Shown one piece after another: positions 25,412 to 34,586 of a stretch of DNA of 64,000 nt. The stretch's first letter is position 1; the number at the start of each line of letters is the position of its first letter. The stretch comes from Roseovarius autotrophicus. Its GTDB lineage: Bacteria; Pseudomonadota; Alphaproteobacteria; Rhodobacterales; Rhodobacteraceae. The position numbers and the translations under genes were made by a program. The notes beneath the pieces were generated by a model. The model searched no databases. It saw only the letters and a list, made by a program, of their open reading frames with translations, and was not told the DNA's origin. The stretch spans positions 186,001 through 250,000 of the forward strand of contig NZ_JAGQDH010000004.1 of NCBI RefSeq assembly GCF_018069895.1, read 5' to 3'.

Positions 25412-26131
25412 ATGCCCAGCCGCGACACCCCCCTTCTGGCCGTCCTGATCGACGCCGACAACGTGCCCGCGAAATTCGCCGACGCGATCCTGCGCGAGGT
25501 CACAAGCTATGGCGAGCCGGGGCTGCGCCGCGTCTATGGCGACTGGTCGAGCCAGCAGCTTTCAGGCTGGACCAAGACGGCGCAGAAGCTGGGCCTTGTG
25601 CAATACCAGCAGACGGCCAATACCAAGGGCAAGAACGCCTCGGATATCGGGCTGGTGATCGACGCCATGGATATCCTGCACGCGGGCCATTTCGATGGCT
25701 TCGTTCTGGTCTCCTCGGACAGCGATTTCACCCGGCTGGCCAGCCGCATCCGCGAACAGGGACTGACGGTCATCGGCATCGGCGAGGCCAAGGCGCCCGA
25801 CGCGCTCAAGAACGCCTGCAATCGGTTCGTGGCCATCGAGAACATCTATGAGGAGGCGGGCGATACGCCCGCGAGCGCGCCCAAGGCGCGGCTTGACAGC
25901 GCGCGGATCGCCGACGCGCGTCGCCTGATCTTTGACGCGATGGAAAAGATCGACAGCGAGGACGAGTGGTATCCGCTGGGGCGCCTCGGCCAGCAAATTC
26001 AGGCCGACAAGCCAGATTTCGACACGCGCAGCTATGGCAAGAAGAAGTTGAGCGACCTCATTGCCGAGTTGAAGGTGTTCGAGACCAAGCCGGGATCGGG
26101 CAATCAACTTCTGGTCCGACGGGTGGATTGA
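25412..26131 (+). CDS. NYN domain (PIN-like) putative ribonuclease with C-terminal OST-HTH-like domain
   Basis: 239-residue protein. Residues 1-150 form an NYN/LabA nuclease-like fold: LLAVLIDADNVPAKFADAIL supplies the first acidic residues, KGKNASDIGLVIDAMDILHA the second, and DGFVLVSSDSDFTRLASRIR the third, the acidic cluster expected to bind a metal. Residues 160-239 (ARRLIFDAMEKIDSEDEWYP and onward) resemble a LOTUS/OST-HTH RNA-binding domain. Together they suggest RNA processing, but no substrate is known. AAAAGGAG lies 9 bp before the start. Expressed alone, downstream of yghU. Confidence 0.85.
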   Translation: MPSRDTPLLAVLIDADNVPAKFADAILREVTSYGEPGLRRVYGDWSSQQLSGWTKTAQKLGLVQYQQTANTKGKNASDIGLVIDAMDILHAGHFDGFVLVSSDSDFTRLASRIREQGLTVIGIGEAKAPDALKNACNRFVAIENIYEEAGDTPASAPKARLDSARIADARRLIFDAMEKIDSEDEWYPLGRLGQQIQADKPDFDTRSYGKKKLSDLIAELKVFETKPGSGNQLLVRRVD

Positions 26132-26279
26132 GGGGGATGATGGGCCTGAAGCAGTCTTGCGAGGCCGCGCACTTGATGTCCCTGCCGACGGGCAAGACCA
26201 AGAAAGTTCAAAATTTTCTTGAGCGGAATTTTTTCAAGATTCCGTAGCTCCGCGCCAGCTTCAGACCACTCGCCGCCCC

Positions 26280-27350
26280 TCACAGCCCAAGCTCAGCCCG
26301 GATCGCCGCCCCGTCCGCGCCGCGCTCGGGCGGCGCGCCCACCTCCCGCACCACCCCGTCGAAACGCGGCGCGGGAGCGGGCGCAAGCCCCTCGCCCCAC
26401 ACCCTGCGCGCCGCCATGTGCGGATCGCACGCCGCCTCATCGGGGCGCAACACCGGGGCCACGCAAGCATCTGACCCGGCAAAGACCCCCTCCCAATGCG
26501 CGCGCGGTTCGGCGGCAAGGATCCCGGCCAGCGCCTCGGTCTGCGCGGGCCATTGCGCGGGATCATTCTGCGCGGCAAAGCGGGGATCGTCCGACAGCCC
26601 GAGACACCCCAGAAACGTGGCGTAGAATTGCGGCTCGAGGCATTGCACCGAGAGCCAGCCGCCGCAGGCGCAGGCATAGACACGGGCCCAGTGCGGCCCG
26701 TCAAGCAGGCTCTGCCCCCGCACCATCGAGAGGTTCCCCGTGGGCCTCATCGACATCAGCAGCGCCATCATATGCGCCGAGCCATCGACAATGGCCGCAT
26801 CCACCACCGTGCCCTGCCCGGTGCGCGCGGCATGGATCAGCCCCGCCAGAACCCCCGCCACCAGATAAAGCGCGCCACCGCCCACATCGCCCACCAGCGT
26901 CGGCGGGGTGAGTGGCGGCGTGCCGGGCACACCCGCATACCACAGCGCGCCGGAGGTGGCGATGTAATTGAGGTCATGCCCGGCTTGATGCGCGCGCGGC
27001 CCGTCCTGCCCCCAGCCAGTCATCCGGCCATAGACGAGGCCCGGATTGGCGGCGCGCATCTCCTCTGGCCCCAGACCCAACCGCTCCATCACGCCGGGGC
27101 GCAGCCCCTCGATCAGCGCATCTGCGCGGGCGACAAGGGCACGCGCGACGGCCAGATCCCCCGCGTTCTTCACGTCGAGCACGATCGAGCGCTTGCCCCG
27201 GTCAAGAAGGTTGCGTACGCCCGCGACCGGACTGCCCGCGCCGGGGCGATGGATGACCACCACCTCGGCCCCCAGTTCGGCCAGCATCATCGCGGCAAAG
27301 GGCGCAGGCCCCAGCCCCTCGAATTCCACCACGCGCGTGCCGTGCAGCAT
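26280..27350 (-). CDS. CaiB/BaiF family CoA-transferase / alpha-methylacyl-CoA racemase
   Basis: 356-residue member of the family III CoA-transferases. The start MLHGTRVVEFEGLGPAPFAA and the following MLAELGAEVVVIHRPGAGSP are typical, as are ADALIEGLRPGVMERLGLGP and GRMTGWGQDGPRAHQAGHDL, the latter holding the catalytic Asp found in racemases and transferases. The size and VYACACGGWLSVQCLEPQFY favour alpha-methylacyl-CoA racemase, which lets branched acyl-CoAs enter beta-oxidation; a CoA-transferase cannot be excluded. The ATG at 27350 is the start of the conserved domain. Confidence 0.87.
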   Translation of the reverse strand: MLHGTRVVEFEGLGPAPFAAMMLAELGAEVVVIHRPGAGSPVAGVRNLLDRGKRSIVLDVKNAGDLAVARALVARADALIEGLRPGVMERLGLGPEEMRAANPGLVYGRMTGWGQDGPRAHQAGHDLNYIATSGALWYAGVPGTPPLTPPTLVGDVGGGALYLVAGVLAGLIHAARTGQGTVVDAAIVDGSAHMMALLMSMRPTGNLSMVRGQSLLDGPHWARVYACACGGWLSVQCLEPQFYATFLGCLGLSDDPRFAAQNDPAQWPAQTEALAGILAAEPRAHWEGVFAGSDACVAPVLRPDEAACDPHMAARRVWGEGLAPAPAPRFDGVVREVGAPPERGADGAAIRAELGL

Positions 27351-27493
27351 CTTTCCGTTCCCGACCGTCGATCCAGCCCGGAGCCTAACGCCACCCACCG
27401 CCCGAAAACAGCCCCTCTCCGACTTAAGGACCGCTTTTCACGGGGCTTTCTCTGGTCTAGTTTGCTCTCTGAAGCAGGAAGAGAGCCACGCCA

Positions 27494-28021
27494 ATGAAAA
27501 TGTCCGACAGCCGCGAGATCAAGGCAGACCGTGCAACAGTCTGGGCAGCGCTGCTCAGCCCGGAGGTGCTGAAGGAGTGCGTGCCCGGCGCGCAGGAGGT
27601 GACCGGCACACCCGAAGACGGCTTCGAGGCCACCGTGGTGCAAAAGGTCGGCCCGGTAAAGGCCACGTTCAAGGGCGCGGTCACCATCTCGAACATGGTC
27701 GAGCATGAAAGCCTCACGCTCAGCGGCGAGGGCAAGGGCGGCGCTGCAGGCTTTGCCAAGGGCGGCGCGGATGTGCGGCTCGAAGAGATCGAAGGCGGCA
27801 CGCGGCTTCATTACGATGTCGAGGCCAGCGTCGGCGGCAAGCTCGCGCAGCTGGGCAGCCGGATCGTGGACGGCTTTGCCAAGAAGATGGCCGATCAGTT
27901 CTTTGCCCGGCTCGAAGAGGTGATCGAAGGCCCGCAAGCGCCCGAGGACACGCCGGAGGGGGAGGAAGAGGGGGTGGCCGAAGGCAAGAAGAAGGGCTGG
28001 TTCAAGAAGCTGATCAGCTGA
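27494..28021 (+). CDS. CoxG-like SRPBCC family protein
   Basis: 175-residue protein with a SRPBCC (START-like) fold over residues 1-140: KADRATVWAALLSPEVLKEC, VPGAQEVTGTPEDGFEATVV and LHYDVEASVGGKLAQLGSRI followed by VDGFAKKMADQFFARLEEVI. This is the carbon monoxide dehydrogenase subunit G family, which in CO oxidisers helps recruit the enzyme to the membrane. No coxMSL genes are nearby. The C-terminal tail is acidic then lysine-rich (KKKGWFKKLIS), a possible membrane-contact tail. Role here is unknown. Confidence 0.82.
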   Translation: MKMSDSREIKADRATVWAALLSPEVLKECVPGAQEVTGTPEDGFEATVVQKVGPVKATFKGAVTISNMVEHESLTLSGEGKGGAAGFAKGGADVRLEEIEGGTRLHYDVEASVGGKLAQLGSRIVDGFAKKMADQFFARLEEVIEGPQAPEDTPEGEEEGVAEGKKKGWFKKLIS

Positions 28022-28087
28022 CCCCGCGCATGTCGCATTGAACCGGAAACCCGCCCCGGGCAAGACTCGGAACAGGTGCGACGCTCT

Positions 28088-28807
28088 CTAGTCAAGCCGC
28101 GCGGTATTGAGCGACACCATAGTCCGGCCCTCTGTCTCGGCAATCAGCCGCGCGATCCGCAGCCCGATCGCACGGCTTGCCTTCATCGAGGGATGGATGC
28201 GGTCCATCGCATGATAGCTGAGGTCGCCATGGGGCACCATGTCGGCCAGAGGAACGAAATGCACGCCCTGATCCAGCGCCGCAAGGCGCGCCATGCGGGC
28301 GTCCATCTCATCACCCTCATCGACACAATGCTCGATTGGGGAATTCACCCCCGGCGTGCGCAGATACCCCACATAGATCACCTGCGCCCCCGATTGCCGC
28401 AAACGCGAGACAAGACCGGGAATCGCCCCGCGCCGCCCGTTTTCCGATATCAGCCGGTCCATCCGCCGCTCGCAGCGCGAACAGCCGCAGCCCAGCCACA
28501 GATCGTTGCCGCCGCCATTGAGCACAACCCAATCCCAGGAACCGCCGCGATGCTGTTTCGGAATGCTGAGGCCAATGGCCCCCGAAATCGGCAGTTTGTA
28601 GAAGAATCGCGCCCCGGCGATGGAATTGTCCACCACCGGCTCTGCCAGTGTGCTTCGCAGCGTGGCACCGACGGACTGCCCCGCCAGCTTGTGCATGGCA
28701 AAAAGCGAATCGCCCATCATCAGGATGCGGGCCCGCCCCTCGGCAAAGGCCGGACCTGCGGCCAGTGAAACAGCCAGGACAACAGCGGTCAGGATCCGCG
28801 CGTACAT
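28088..28807 (-). CDS. secreted SGNH/GDSL hydrolase family protein
   Basis: 239-residue protein with a signal peptide (LTAVVLAVSLAAGPAFA-EG). The SGNH fold is shown by block I ILMMGDSLFAMHKL carrying the nucleophile Ser, block III VVLNGGGNDLWLGCGCSRC with the oxyanion Asn, and the C-terminal MDRIHPSMKASRAIG with the catalytic Asp/His pair (D-x-x-H). Such periplasmic enzymes are esterases, lipases or polysaccharide deacetylases. The stop lies 66 bp beyond the convergent coxG-like stop. Confidence 0.82.
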   Translation of the reverse strand: MYARILTAVVLAVSLAAGPAFAEGRARILMMGDSLFAMHKLAGQSVGATLRSTLAEPVVDNSIAGARFFYKLPISGAIGLSIPKQHRGGSWDWVVLNGGGNDLWLGCGCSRCERRMDRLISENGRRGAIPGLVSRLRQSGAQVIYVGYLRTPGVNSPIEHCVDEGDEMDARMARLAALDQGVHFVPLADMVPHGDLSYHAMDRIHPSMKASRAIGLRIARLIAETEGRTMVSLNTARLD

Positions 28808-29001
28808 CTTGCCTCTCCAGGATCAATCCGTCCCACCCGGGTAAGACCGTATCAGAGTGTGGAATGAAGGATGAACGAAAGATGGCGAAAAGACTGTTTC
28901 CAGATCGAAGCTGCGCGGGCGCGCACATCCCTCTTGCGCCCAAGACCGCTTGCAGCCGCGTGCGCACCCTCTAGGTTCGCTCTTAACAGCGAGGAACCAG
29001 C

Positions 29002-29931
29002 ATGACTGCCATCGTCGAGGTGACCAATCTCAGCAAGACCTACAAGGACGGGTTCACCGCGCTGCGCGGTGTCGATCTGACGATTGCCGAGGGCGAGATC
29101 CTCGCCCTGCTCGGCCCCAATGGCGCGGGCAAGACCACGCTCATCTCGGCTCTATGCGGGATCACGACGCCCACGAGCGGGCAGGCGCGGATCGGCGGGC
29201 ATGACGTGATCGCGGATTATCGCGCCGCACGCCGCCTCGTGGGCCTCGTGCCGCAGGAGGTGGCGCTTGAGCCGTTCGAGAAGGTCATCAACACGGTGCG
29301 GTTCTCGCGCGGTCTATTCGGGCACGGGCGCGATGATGCCCTGATCGAACGTATCCTGCGGCAACTGTCGCTCTGGGACAAGCGCGACAATCGCCTCCGA
29401 GAACTGTCGGGTGGCATGAAACGGCGGGTGCTCATCGCAAAGGCGCTTTGCCACGAGCCGCGCGTTCTTTTCCTCGACGAACCGACGGCGGGCGTCGATG
29501 TGGAGTTGCGCCGCGACATGTGGGACGTGGTGCGGGGGCTGAAAGCGCAGGGCGTCACCATCATCCTGACCACGCATTACATAGAGGAGGCCGAGGCCAT
29601 CGCCGACCGCGTCGCTGTCATCAGCAAGGGCGAGATCCTGCTGGTGGAGAACAAGGCCGACCTGATGCGCCGGATGGGGCGCAAGACGCTGCGCATCGAC
29701 CTTGCCGCGCCAGTGGCGGGCGCGCCCGAGGCGCTGGCGCATTATGATCTCGAACTGGCCGAGGACGGCCACGCGCTTCTTTACCATTACAACACGCGTG
29801 GCGAGGGCACGGGAATCACCCGGCTCTTGCAGGCGCTGGCGCAGGAGGGAATTTCCTTGCGCGACATCGAGACAAGGCAAAGCAGCCTCGAAGAAATTTT
29901 CGTAGGTCTGGTAAGGGAGGGCACCGCATGA
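29002..29931 (+). CDS. yadG: ABC transporter ATP-binding protein (YadG-like)
   Basis: 309-residue ATPase of an ABC-2 exporter. Walker [10 protein letters not shown] is near residue 39, the Q-loop in [18 protein letters not shown], the signature [15 protein letters not shown] and Walker [19 protein letters not shown], then the switch His in [17 protein letters not shown]. The C-terminal 70 residues form the usual extension. Its stop overlaps the permease start by 4 bp (ATGA), so the two are translated together. Substrate of YadGH-type systems is not established. Confidence 0.92.
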   Translation: MTAIVEVTNLSKTYKDGFTALRGVDLTIAEGEILALLGPNGAGKTTLISALCGITTPTSGQARIGGHDVIADYRAARRLVGLVPQEVALEPFEKVINTVRFSRGLFGHGRDDALIERILRQLSLWDKRDNRLRELSGGMKRRVLIAKALCHEPRVLFLDEPTAGVDVELRRDMWDVVRGLKAQGVTIILTTHYIEEAEAIADRVAVISKGEILLVENKADLMRRMGRKTLRIDLAAPVAGAPEALAHYDLELAEDGHALLYHYNTRGEGTGITRLLQALAQEGISLRDIETRQSSLEEIFVGLVREGTA

Positions 29932-30689
29932 ACCTGCATGCCGTCTGGGCCATCTATGTCTACGAGATGAAGCGGTTTTTTCGCACGATTTTCGAAAGCC
30001 TTCTGTCGCCTGTCATTTCCACCACACTCTATTTCGTGGTCTTCGGCGCGGCCATCGGCGGTCGCATCGAAGAGGTGGAGGGTGTGAGCTATGGTGCCTT
30101 CATCGTGCCGGGGCTGATCATGCTGAGCGTGATGACGCAGGCCATTTCCAACGCTTCTTTCGGCATCTACTTCCCGAAGTTCATCGGCACGATCTACGAA
30201 CTGCTGTCCGCGCCGGTCAACTTCTTCGAGATCGTCCTGGGCTATGTCGGCGCGGCGGCCACGAAATCGCTGCTCATTGGCGGGGTGATCCTGCTTACGG
30301 CGGGGCTGTTCGTCGATCTGGACATCCGGCATCCGGCGATGATGCTTGCGTTCCTGCTGATGACCTGTGTCAGTTTTGCGCTTTTCGGGTTCATCATCGG
30401 TATCTGGTCTGAGAATTTCCAGCAGTTGCAGCTTGTGCCGCTTCTGGTGATCACGCCGCTCGTTTTTCTTGGCGGCGCGTTCTACTCGGTGGCGATGCTG
30501 CCCCCCGGCTGGCAGGTGGTGACGCTGTTCAACCCGGTGGTCTACCTTATCTCGGGGTTTCGCTGGTCCTTCTTCGGGGTCGCGGATGTGGCCGTGGGCT
30601 GGAGCCTTCTGGCCATCGCGGTGTTTTTCGGGCTCTGCCTTGCCATTGTGTGGTGGATCTTTCGCACCGGCTACCGGATCAAGGCGTGA
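29928..30689 (+). CDS. yadH: ABC-2 type transporter permease (YadH-like)
   Basis: 253-residue membrane protein with six hydrophobic helices. The ABC-2 family features include the N-terminal amphipathic [20 protein letters not shown], the periplasmic [18 protein letters not shown] segment and the terminal [20 protein letters not shown] followed by [13 protein letters not shown]. Length is normal. It pairs with the preceding ATPase and its 3' end overlaps the convergent unknown gene by 11 bp. Confidence 0.92.
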   Translation: MNLHAVWAIYVYEMKRFFRTIFESLLSPVISTTLYFVVFGAAIGGRIEEVEGVSYGAFIVPGLIMLSVMTQAISNASFGIYFPKFIGTIYELLSAPVNFFEIVLGYVGAAATKSLLIGGVILLTAGLFVDLDIRHPAMMLAFLLMTCVSFALFGFIIGIWSENFQQLQLVPLLVITPLVFLGGAFYSVAMLPPGWQVVTLFNPVVYLISGFRWSFFGVADVAVGWSLLAIAVFFGLCLAIVWWIFRTGYRIKA

Positions 30690-31146
30690 AACCCGCCCAG
30701 GCCCAGACCCTCAGTGGCGTGCGGAGGCTGTCGGGGTTGATCAGCGCCACGTCGTGCAGCACGCGCGCTTCCTCGGCCGCGTTCTGGACCGGGGCAGAAT
30801 CGCCCAGGGCGGACCACGCCACTGCCATCGCCTGCCATTTCAGCGCGCCGCTCTCATCCACCGCTTCCAGCGCAGGACCGGAAAGGCGCAGGGTGACGTG
30901 GTAACGCGGGTCAAGGACCGGGGCGCGGCCCGTCTCATCATCGCCCTCCTCGATCACCACCGGCCCGATCACATCCACATGGACGCCGGGGCTGCGGGCC
31001 ATGTCGCCTTCCTCACCCGGCGTCATAAGCCCGTAGAACACCGCGCCCCGCACCCAATCCGCCTCGGTTGCGGCGCGCACGACCGTATCCACGAATGGGC
31101 CGGTTCGGGCGAGGAATGTCTCGATCCCGTTGATCGACAAGCTCAC
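30679..31146 (-). CDS. unknown protein, third gene of the GTA-spike-like operon
   Basis: 155-residue protein with no signal peptide or membrane segment. It begins [20 protein letters not shown] and contains a beta-rich centre ([33 protein letters not shown]) and an acidic, Ala-rich tail. I do not recognise a family. Its ATG overlaps the stop of the fiber-like gene by 4 bp, so it is translationally coupled to the spike pair and is probably a virion part, a chaperone for it or a regulator; that is inference from context. Convergent with the yadH gene. Confidence 0.75.
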   Translation of the reverse strand: MSLSINGIETFLARTGPFVDTVVRAATEADWVRGAVFYGLMTPGEEGDMARSPGVHVDVIGPVVIEEGDDETGRAPVLDPRYHVTLRLSGPALEAVDESGALKWQAMAVAWSALGDSAPVQNAAEEARVLHDVALINPDSLRTPLRVWAWAGFTP

Positions 31147-32438
31147 CGGCTTGCATCCTGAAGTTGCTGATCCTCAAGCGGCGCGGCCCAGATGCGCAAT
31201 CGTTCCACCGCGACAATTCCGATCGGCGCGATATGGAAGGGCGCCGTGCTCAGATCGGGCAGTCCTATTGATGCAGGCGGAAACGACACGCCGAAGGAAG
31301 CTAACTGAACATCATCAGAAGAATGTCGCGCCGCTACGCTGAATGGCACATTGACGCCCGGCGTCATGGCATCAGGCCCCGTGAAAGACACCCCGGGAGC
31401 GCCCCCGACCCGCTGCAATGCAACGACCCGGCCAGTGTCCGCGCCCAGAGTTTGAATATCAAGGTTTGTGAAACTCGTGCCGCTAAGCCGCCCGCTGTAG
31501 ATCCTCAATTCGGCAGGGAGGTCATTATCCGAGTATGTTGCCTCGCCGCTCATCGCGACGGAAAAGCCGCCCGCCGCGAAGGGCCACCTGCCCGCGTCGA
31601 TCTGCACCACGTCCGCCGCCCGTGTCACCTGCGCGTCGGTTGTCGGGATATAGCTTGAAGGGGTTGGGCCGATCTCGAACTGGGCGCCCCAGATTTCGGC
31701 ATGAGACACACCGTCGCCGGCATATATGGACTCTCCGTTATCGGTCAGACGGATGACATTCGTCGCGTTTCCGTCTGACTGCGCCACCGCCGACACCCAG
31801 ATGCGATGCCAACCATTGCCGGCATGTTCGACACCATAGGCCGCAAGCGCACCGGCTCCATTGGTCGTGCCGGTGATTTCGCCTGTCTGCAAATCGACGA
31901 ACACGCGCGCGCTCCATGCGCTGTTCCAGGACATTATGCTTATGCCGCGCGTGGCCGATCTGGCGTAGACCGAGAATGAAAATCTCTGACCTGTGGTCAC
32001 AGGGACGTTCTGCAACACACGGTGTTCTGCGGTTGCCGTATTCTCGACAAGCCGATCCGCCGCCAGCGTTCCATCCGGGGCGACAGCCGCATCTGCATTG
32101 ACCGACGCGGCCTGGACTGTCCACGCCGGAAAGTTCGAGGAATTGAGCAACGAGTTTGTCCGCTGCGGCTCGATCAGAAGCCGCCGTCGCCATGCCCCGT
32201 CGCGCCAGACGTGGTGTTGCGTCCGCGCCTCGTCAGCTGCCGCCGTCTGGATCGTGCCCGTGGCGTCCGCATAGGTCGCGTTGCCTGGCCGCGAAAAGCC
32301 CAGCACCTGCGACAGGGGAATTGCTTCGCCGTTGGCCAGATGACGGCCCGACCTGAAATCGAGCACGAGACCGGGGGCGGCCAATCCGCGCGGATAGCGG
32401 CGATGCGCCGTAAGCGAAAGGTCCGCGACGAACTTCAT
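31143..32438 (-). CDS. ghsB: GTA head-spike fiber-like protein (GhsB/rcc01080-like)
   Basis: 431-residue surface protein. After an N-terminal arm (TAHRRYPRGLAAPGLVLDFR), residues 95-290 contain a beta-sandwich carbohydrate-binding-like module of phage tail and fiber proteins: RRRLLIEPQRTNSLLNSSNF, VPVTTGQRFSFSVYARSATR, WHRIWVSAVAQSDGNATNVI and IGPTPSSYIPTTDAQVTRAA. The rest is beta-rich with low charge. It sits directly after a GhsA-like spike base gene, as in Rhodobacter GTA where GhsA and GhsB build head spikes that bind capsule. GhsB similarity is inferred from module and context rather than aligned. Confidence 0.6.
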   Translation of the reverse strand: MKFVADLSLTAHRRYPRGLAAPGLVLDFRSGRHLANGEAIPLSQVLGFSRPGNATYADATGTIQTAAADEARTQHHVWRDGAWRRRLLIEPQRTNSLLNSSNFPAWTVQAASVNADAAVAPDGTLAADRLVENTATAEHRVLQNVPVTTGQRFSFSVYARSATRGISIMSWNSAWSARVFVDLQTGEITGTTNGAGALAAYGVEHAGNGWHRIWVSAVAQSDGNATNVIRLTDNGESIYAGDGVSHAEIWGAQFEIGPTPSSYIPTTDAQVTRAADVVQIDAGRWPFAAGGFSVAMSGEATYSDNDLPAELRIYSGRLSGTSFTNLDIQTLGADTGRVVALQRVGGAPGVSFTGPDAMTPGVNVPFSVAARHSSDDVQLASFGVSFPPASIGLPDLSTAPFHIAPIGIVAVERLRIWAAPLEDQQLQDASR

Positions 32439-32701
32439 GCGACCACCATCGCGCCGATTCCGCCAGCGGTGGTGCCGGTGGCCCAGACCCGGCGCACCCC
32501 GACTGGAAGGATCGACCAGTCCGCGACATTCAGCGTGCGCTGCGCTCCGGTGGCGGTGGTGATCCGGACAGCCCCGCCCTGTTCGACGTAAAGCGCGACA
32601 GCCACGGCGGGAAGGTCGCTCGTGTCGTCCGGCACGACCGGAAGAATATCACGCGCCGGACCTGCGAGAGAGGGCATACGGGTAGCGAAAGGATCGTTCA
32701 T
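32435..32701 (-). CDS. ghsA: GTA head-spike base protein (rcc01079 / GhsA-like)
   Basis: 88-residue protein matching the spike-base family known from Rhodobacter capsulatus rcc01079: MNDPFATRMPSLAGPARDIL, then VVPDDTSDLPAVAVALYVEQ and a C-terminal RVWATGTTAGGIGAMVVA. The ATG at 32701 has AGGAG nine bases upstream and starts the conserved pattern; an upstream in-frame extension is not conserved-looking. It is first in a three-gene minus-strand operon with 4-bp overlaps. The expected role is to anchor the spike fiber on the GTA or phage head. No capsid or portal genes are in the window, as in Rhodobacter where spike genes lie apart from the main cluster. Confidence 0.75.
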   Translation of the reverse strand: MNDPFATRMPSLAGPARDILPVVPDDTSDLPAVAVALYVEQGGAVRITTATGAQRTLNVADWSILPVGVRRVWATGTTAGGIGAMVVA

Positions 32702-32850
32702 GAGGGCAACTCCTGCTGTGTCGTGAGGACGGAAATCAACAGGGGCGACACTTGGTTGACGACACGAAGAAAGTGTTAAGACGGCGCGCGCCGGGGACGG
32801 TTTGCGCAACGCCCTTCTCAACGGACCGGATGCGGTCGGACCGCCGGTGT

Positions 32851-33723
32851 TCAGTCGGCCAGCGCCGAAAGATATCGGCCATAGTCGTTCTTGGCGAACT
32901 GATCGGCGCGGGCGCGCAGCGCCTCGGCGTCGATCCAGCCCGCGCGGAACGCGATCTCGTCGGGCGAACCGACCTGAAGCCCCTGCCGTTCGGTCAGGGT
33001 GCGAACGAAATTGCCCGCATCCAGAAGACTGGCATGAGTGCCGGTATCGAGCCAGGCAAAGCCGCGCCCCATCAGTTGCACCTCAAGCGTGTCGTCGCGC
33101 AGATAGCTTTCCAGAAGCGTGGTGATCTCCAGCTCGCCGCGCGCCGAGGGTGTCACCCCGCGCGCCCGCGCAGGCGCGGTTCCGTCGAGAAAATACAGCC
33201 CCGTCACCGCATAGTTCGACGGCGGCACCTCGGGTTTCTCGATGATGGCGCGGGCGCGGCCTTCGGCGTCGAAATCCACCACGCCATAGCGTTCAGGATC
33301 AGACACGCGATAGCCGAACACCGTGCCACCCGAGTCACGCGCATTGGCGGCGGCAAGGATCTCGGGCAGGCCATGGCCAAAGAACACGTTGTCGCCCAGG
33401 ACCATGGCCGAGGGCGCGCCATCAAGAAAGGTTTCCGCCAGCAGATAGGCCTGCGCCAGCCCGTCGGGCGAGGGCTGTTCGATATAGGTGAACACAAGCC
33501 CCCATTGCCCGCCGTCGCCCATCAGGCGACGGAACTGCGCCTGATCCTGTGGCGTGGTGATGATGGCGATCTCGCGGATGCCCGCCAGCATCAGCACCGA
33601 TAACGGGTAATAGATCATGGGCTTGTCATAAAGCGGCAAAAGCTGCTTCGAGATGGCCATGGTGATCGGATAAAGCCGCGTGCCGGAGCCGCCGGCCAGA
33701 ATGATGCCCTTGCGTATCGTCAT
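32851..33723 (-). CDS. rmlA: glucose-1-phosphate thymidylyltransferase
   Basis: 290-residue enzyme making dTDP-glucose from dTTP and glucose-1-phosphate, first step of dTDP-L-rhamnose synthesis. The nucleotide-binding signature GIILAGGSGTRLYPITMAIS is at residues 6-25, followed by KQLLPLYDKPMIYYPL, the product site SAMVLGDNVFFGHGLPEIL and the ELEITTLLESYL helix. Length matches RmlA. It is last of the minus-strand rmlCBDA operon with a 4-bp overlap to rmlD. Confidence 0.95.
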   Translation of the reverse strand: MTIRKGIILAGGSGTRLYPITMAISKQLLPLYDKPMIYYPLSVLMLAGIREIAIITTPQDQAQFRRLMGDGGQWGLVFTYIEQPSPDGLAQAYLLAETFLDGAPSAMVLGDNVFFGHGLPEILAAANARDSGGTVFGYRVSDPERYGVVDFDAEGRARAIIEKPEVPPSNYAVTGLYFLDGTAPARARGVTPSARGELEITTLLESYLRDDTLEVQLMGRGFAWLDTGTHASLLDAGNFVRTLTERQGLQVGSPDEIAFRAGWIDAEALRARADQFAKNDYGRYLSALAD

Positions 33724-34586
33724 CGGGAAACCTCTCCGATCTCTTCAAGAATGTCGTTCAGACCGGCGCGCCAGTCCGGTTGCTCAATGCCGAAGGTGGC
33801 CGCGGTCGCGCGGCAATCAAGACGCGAATTCAGCGGGCGCCGCGCCGGGGTGGGGTATTCGGCGGTCGGGATGTCCTCGACCGTGCAGACAATTCCCGCT
33901 GCGTCAAGAATGGCGCGGGCGAACCCGGCCCAGCTTGTCTCGGGGGCGCCGCTGAAATGATAGGTCCCGGACTTTTCGGGGGACGCGCGCAGCGCAAGCG
34001 CAATGCCGAGGCAGGCATCGGCCAGCGCGGTCGCGGGTGTGGGCGCGCCGACCTGATCGGCGACCACGCGCAGCACGTCGCGTTCACGCGCCAGACGCAG
34101 CATGGTTTTCACGAAATTCGCGCCATGGGCCGACACCACCCAGGAGGTGCGCAGGATGGCGTGGGTTGCGCCAGCGGCACGCACCGCCTCTTCACCCTGG
34201 AGCTTGCTGCGACCGTAGGCCCCCAGCGGGGCGGGGGCGTCATCTGGCTTCCACGGGACAGTGCCAGAGCCGTCAAAGACATAATCGGTCGAGACATGAA
34301 CCAGCGGAATACCGCAGGCCGCGCAGGCCGCCGCCATCGCCCCTGGCGCCGTCCCGTTGATCGTGGTGGCCAGCGTCTCGTCCCGCTCGGCGCGATCGAC
34401 GGCTGTATAGGCGGCGGCATTGATCACCGCGTCGGGGGCCGTGGCGCGGATCAGCACCGCGCAGCTGTCAGGCACACCCAGATCGGCGCGGTCTCGCCCT
34501 GCGCGCACGATGTCCACGCCGTCACGCGCTCGCCGTCCGAGTTCGGTGGCCAGTTGCCCGGTCTTGCCGAAAACCAGGATCTTCAT
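33720..34586 (-). CDS. rmlD: dTDP-4-dehydrorhamnose reductase
   Basis: 288-residue short-chain reductase that performs the last step, reducing dTDP-4-keto-L-rhamnose. The Rossmann start [20 protein letters not shown], the [18 protein letters not shown] segment, the [11 protein letters not shown] active-site strand and [12 protein letters not shown] with the catalytic Tyr-Lys pair are all in order. It overlaps rmlB and rmlA by 4 bp each. Confidence 0.93.
   Translation of the reverse strand: MKILVFGKTGQLATELGRRARDGVDIVRAGRDRADLGVPDSCAVLIRATAPDAVINAAAYTAVDRAERDETLATTINGTAPGAMAAACAACGIPLVHVSTDYVFDGSGTVPWKPDDAPAPLGAYGRSKLQGEEAVRAAGATHAILRTSWVVSAHGANFVKTMLRLARERDVLRVVADQVGAPTPATALADACLGIALALRASPEKSGTYHFSGAPETSWAGFARAILDAAGIVCTVEDIPTAEYPTPARRPLNSRLDCRATAATFGIEQPDWRAGLNDILEEIGEVSR

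Noticed and set aside
30679..32701. prophage containing the spike genes
   Set aside because: No integrase, capsid, terminase, portal or lysis gene occurs nearby and base composition is like the neighbours; the GTA-type dispersed arrangement fits better.
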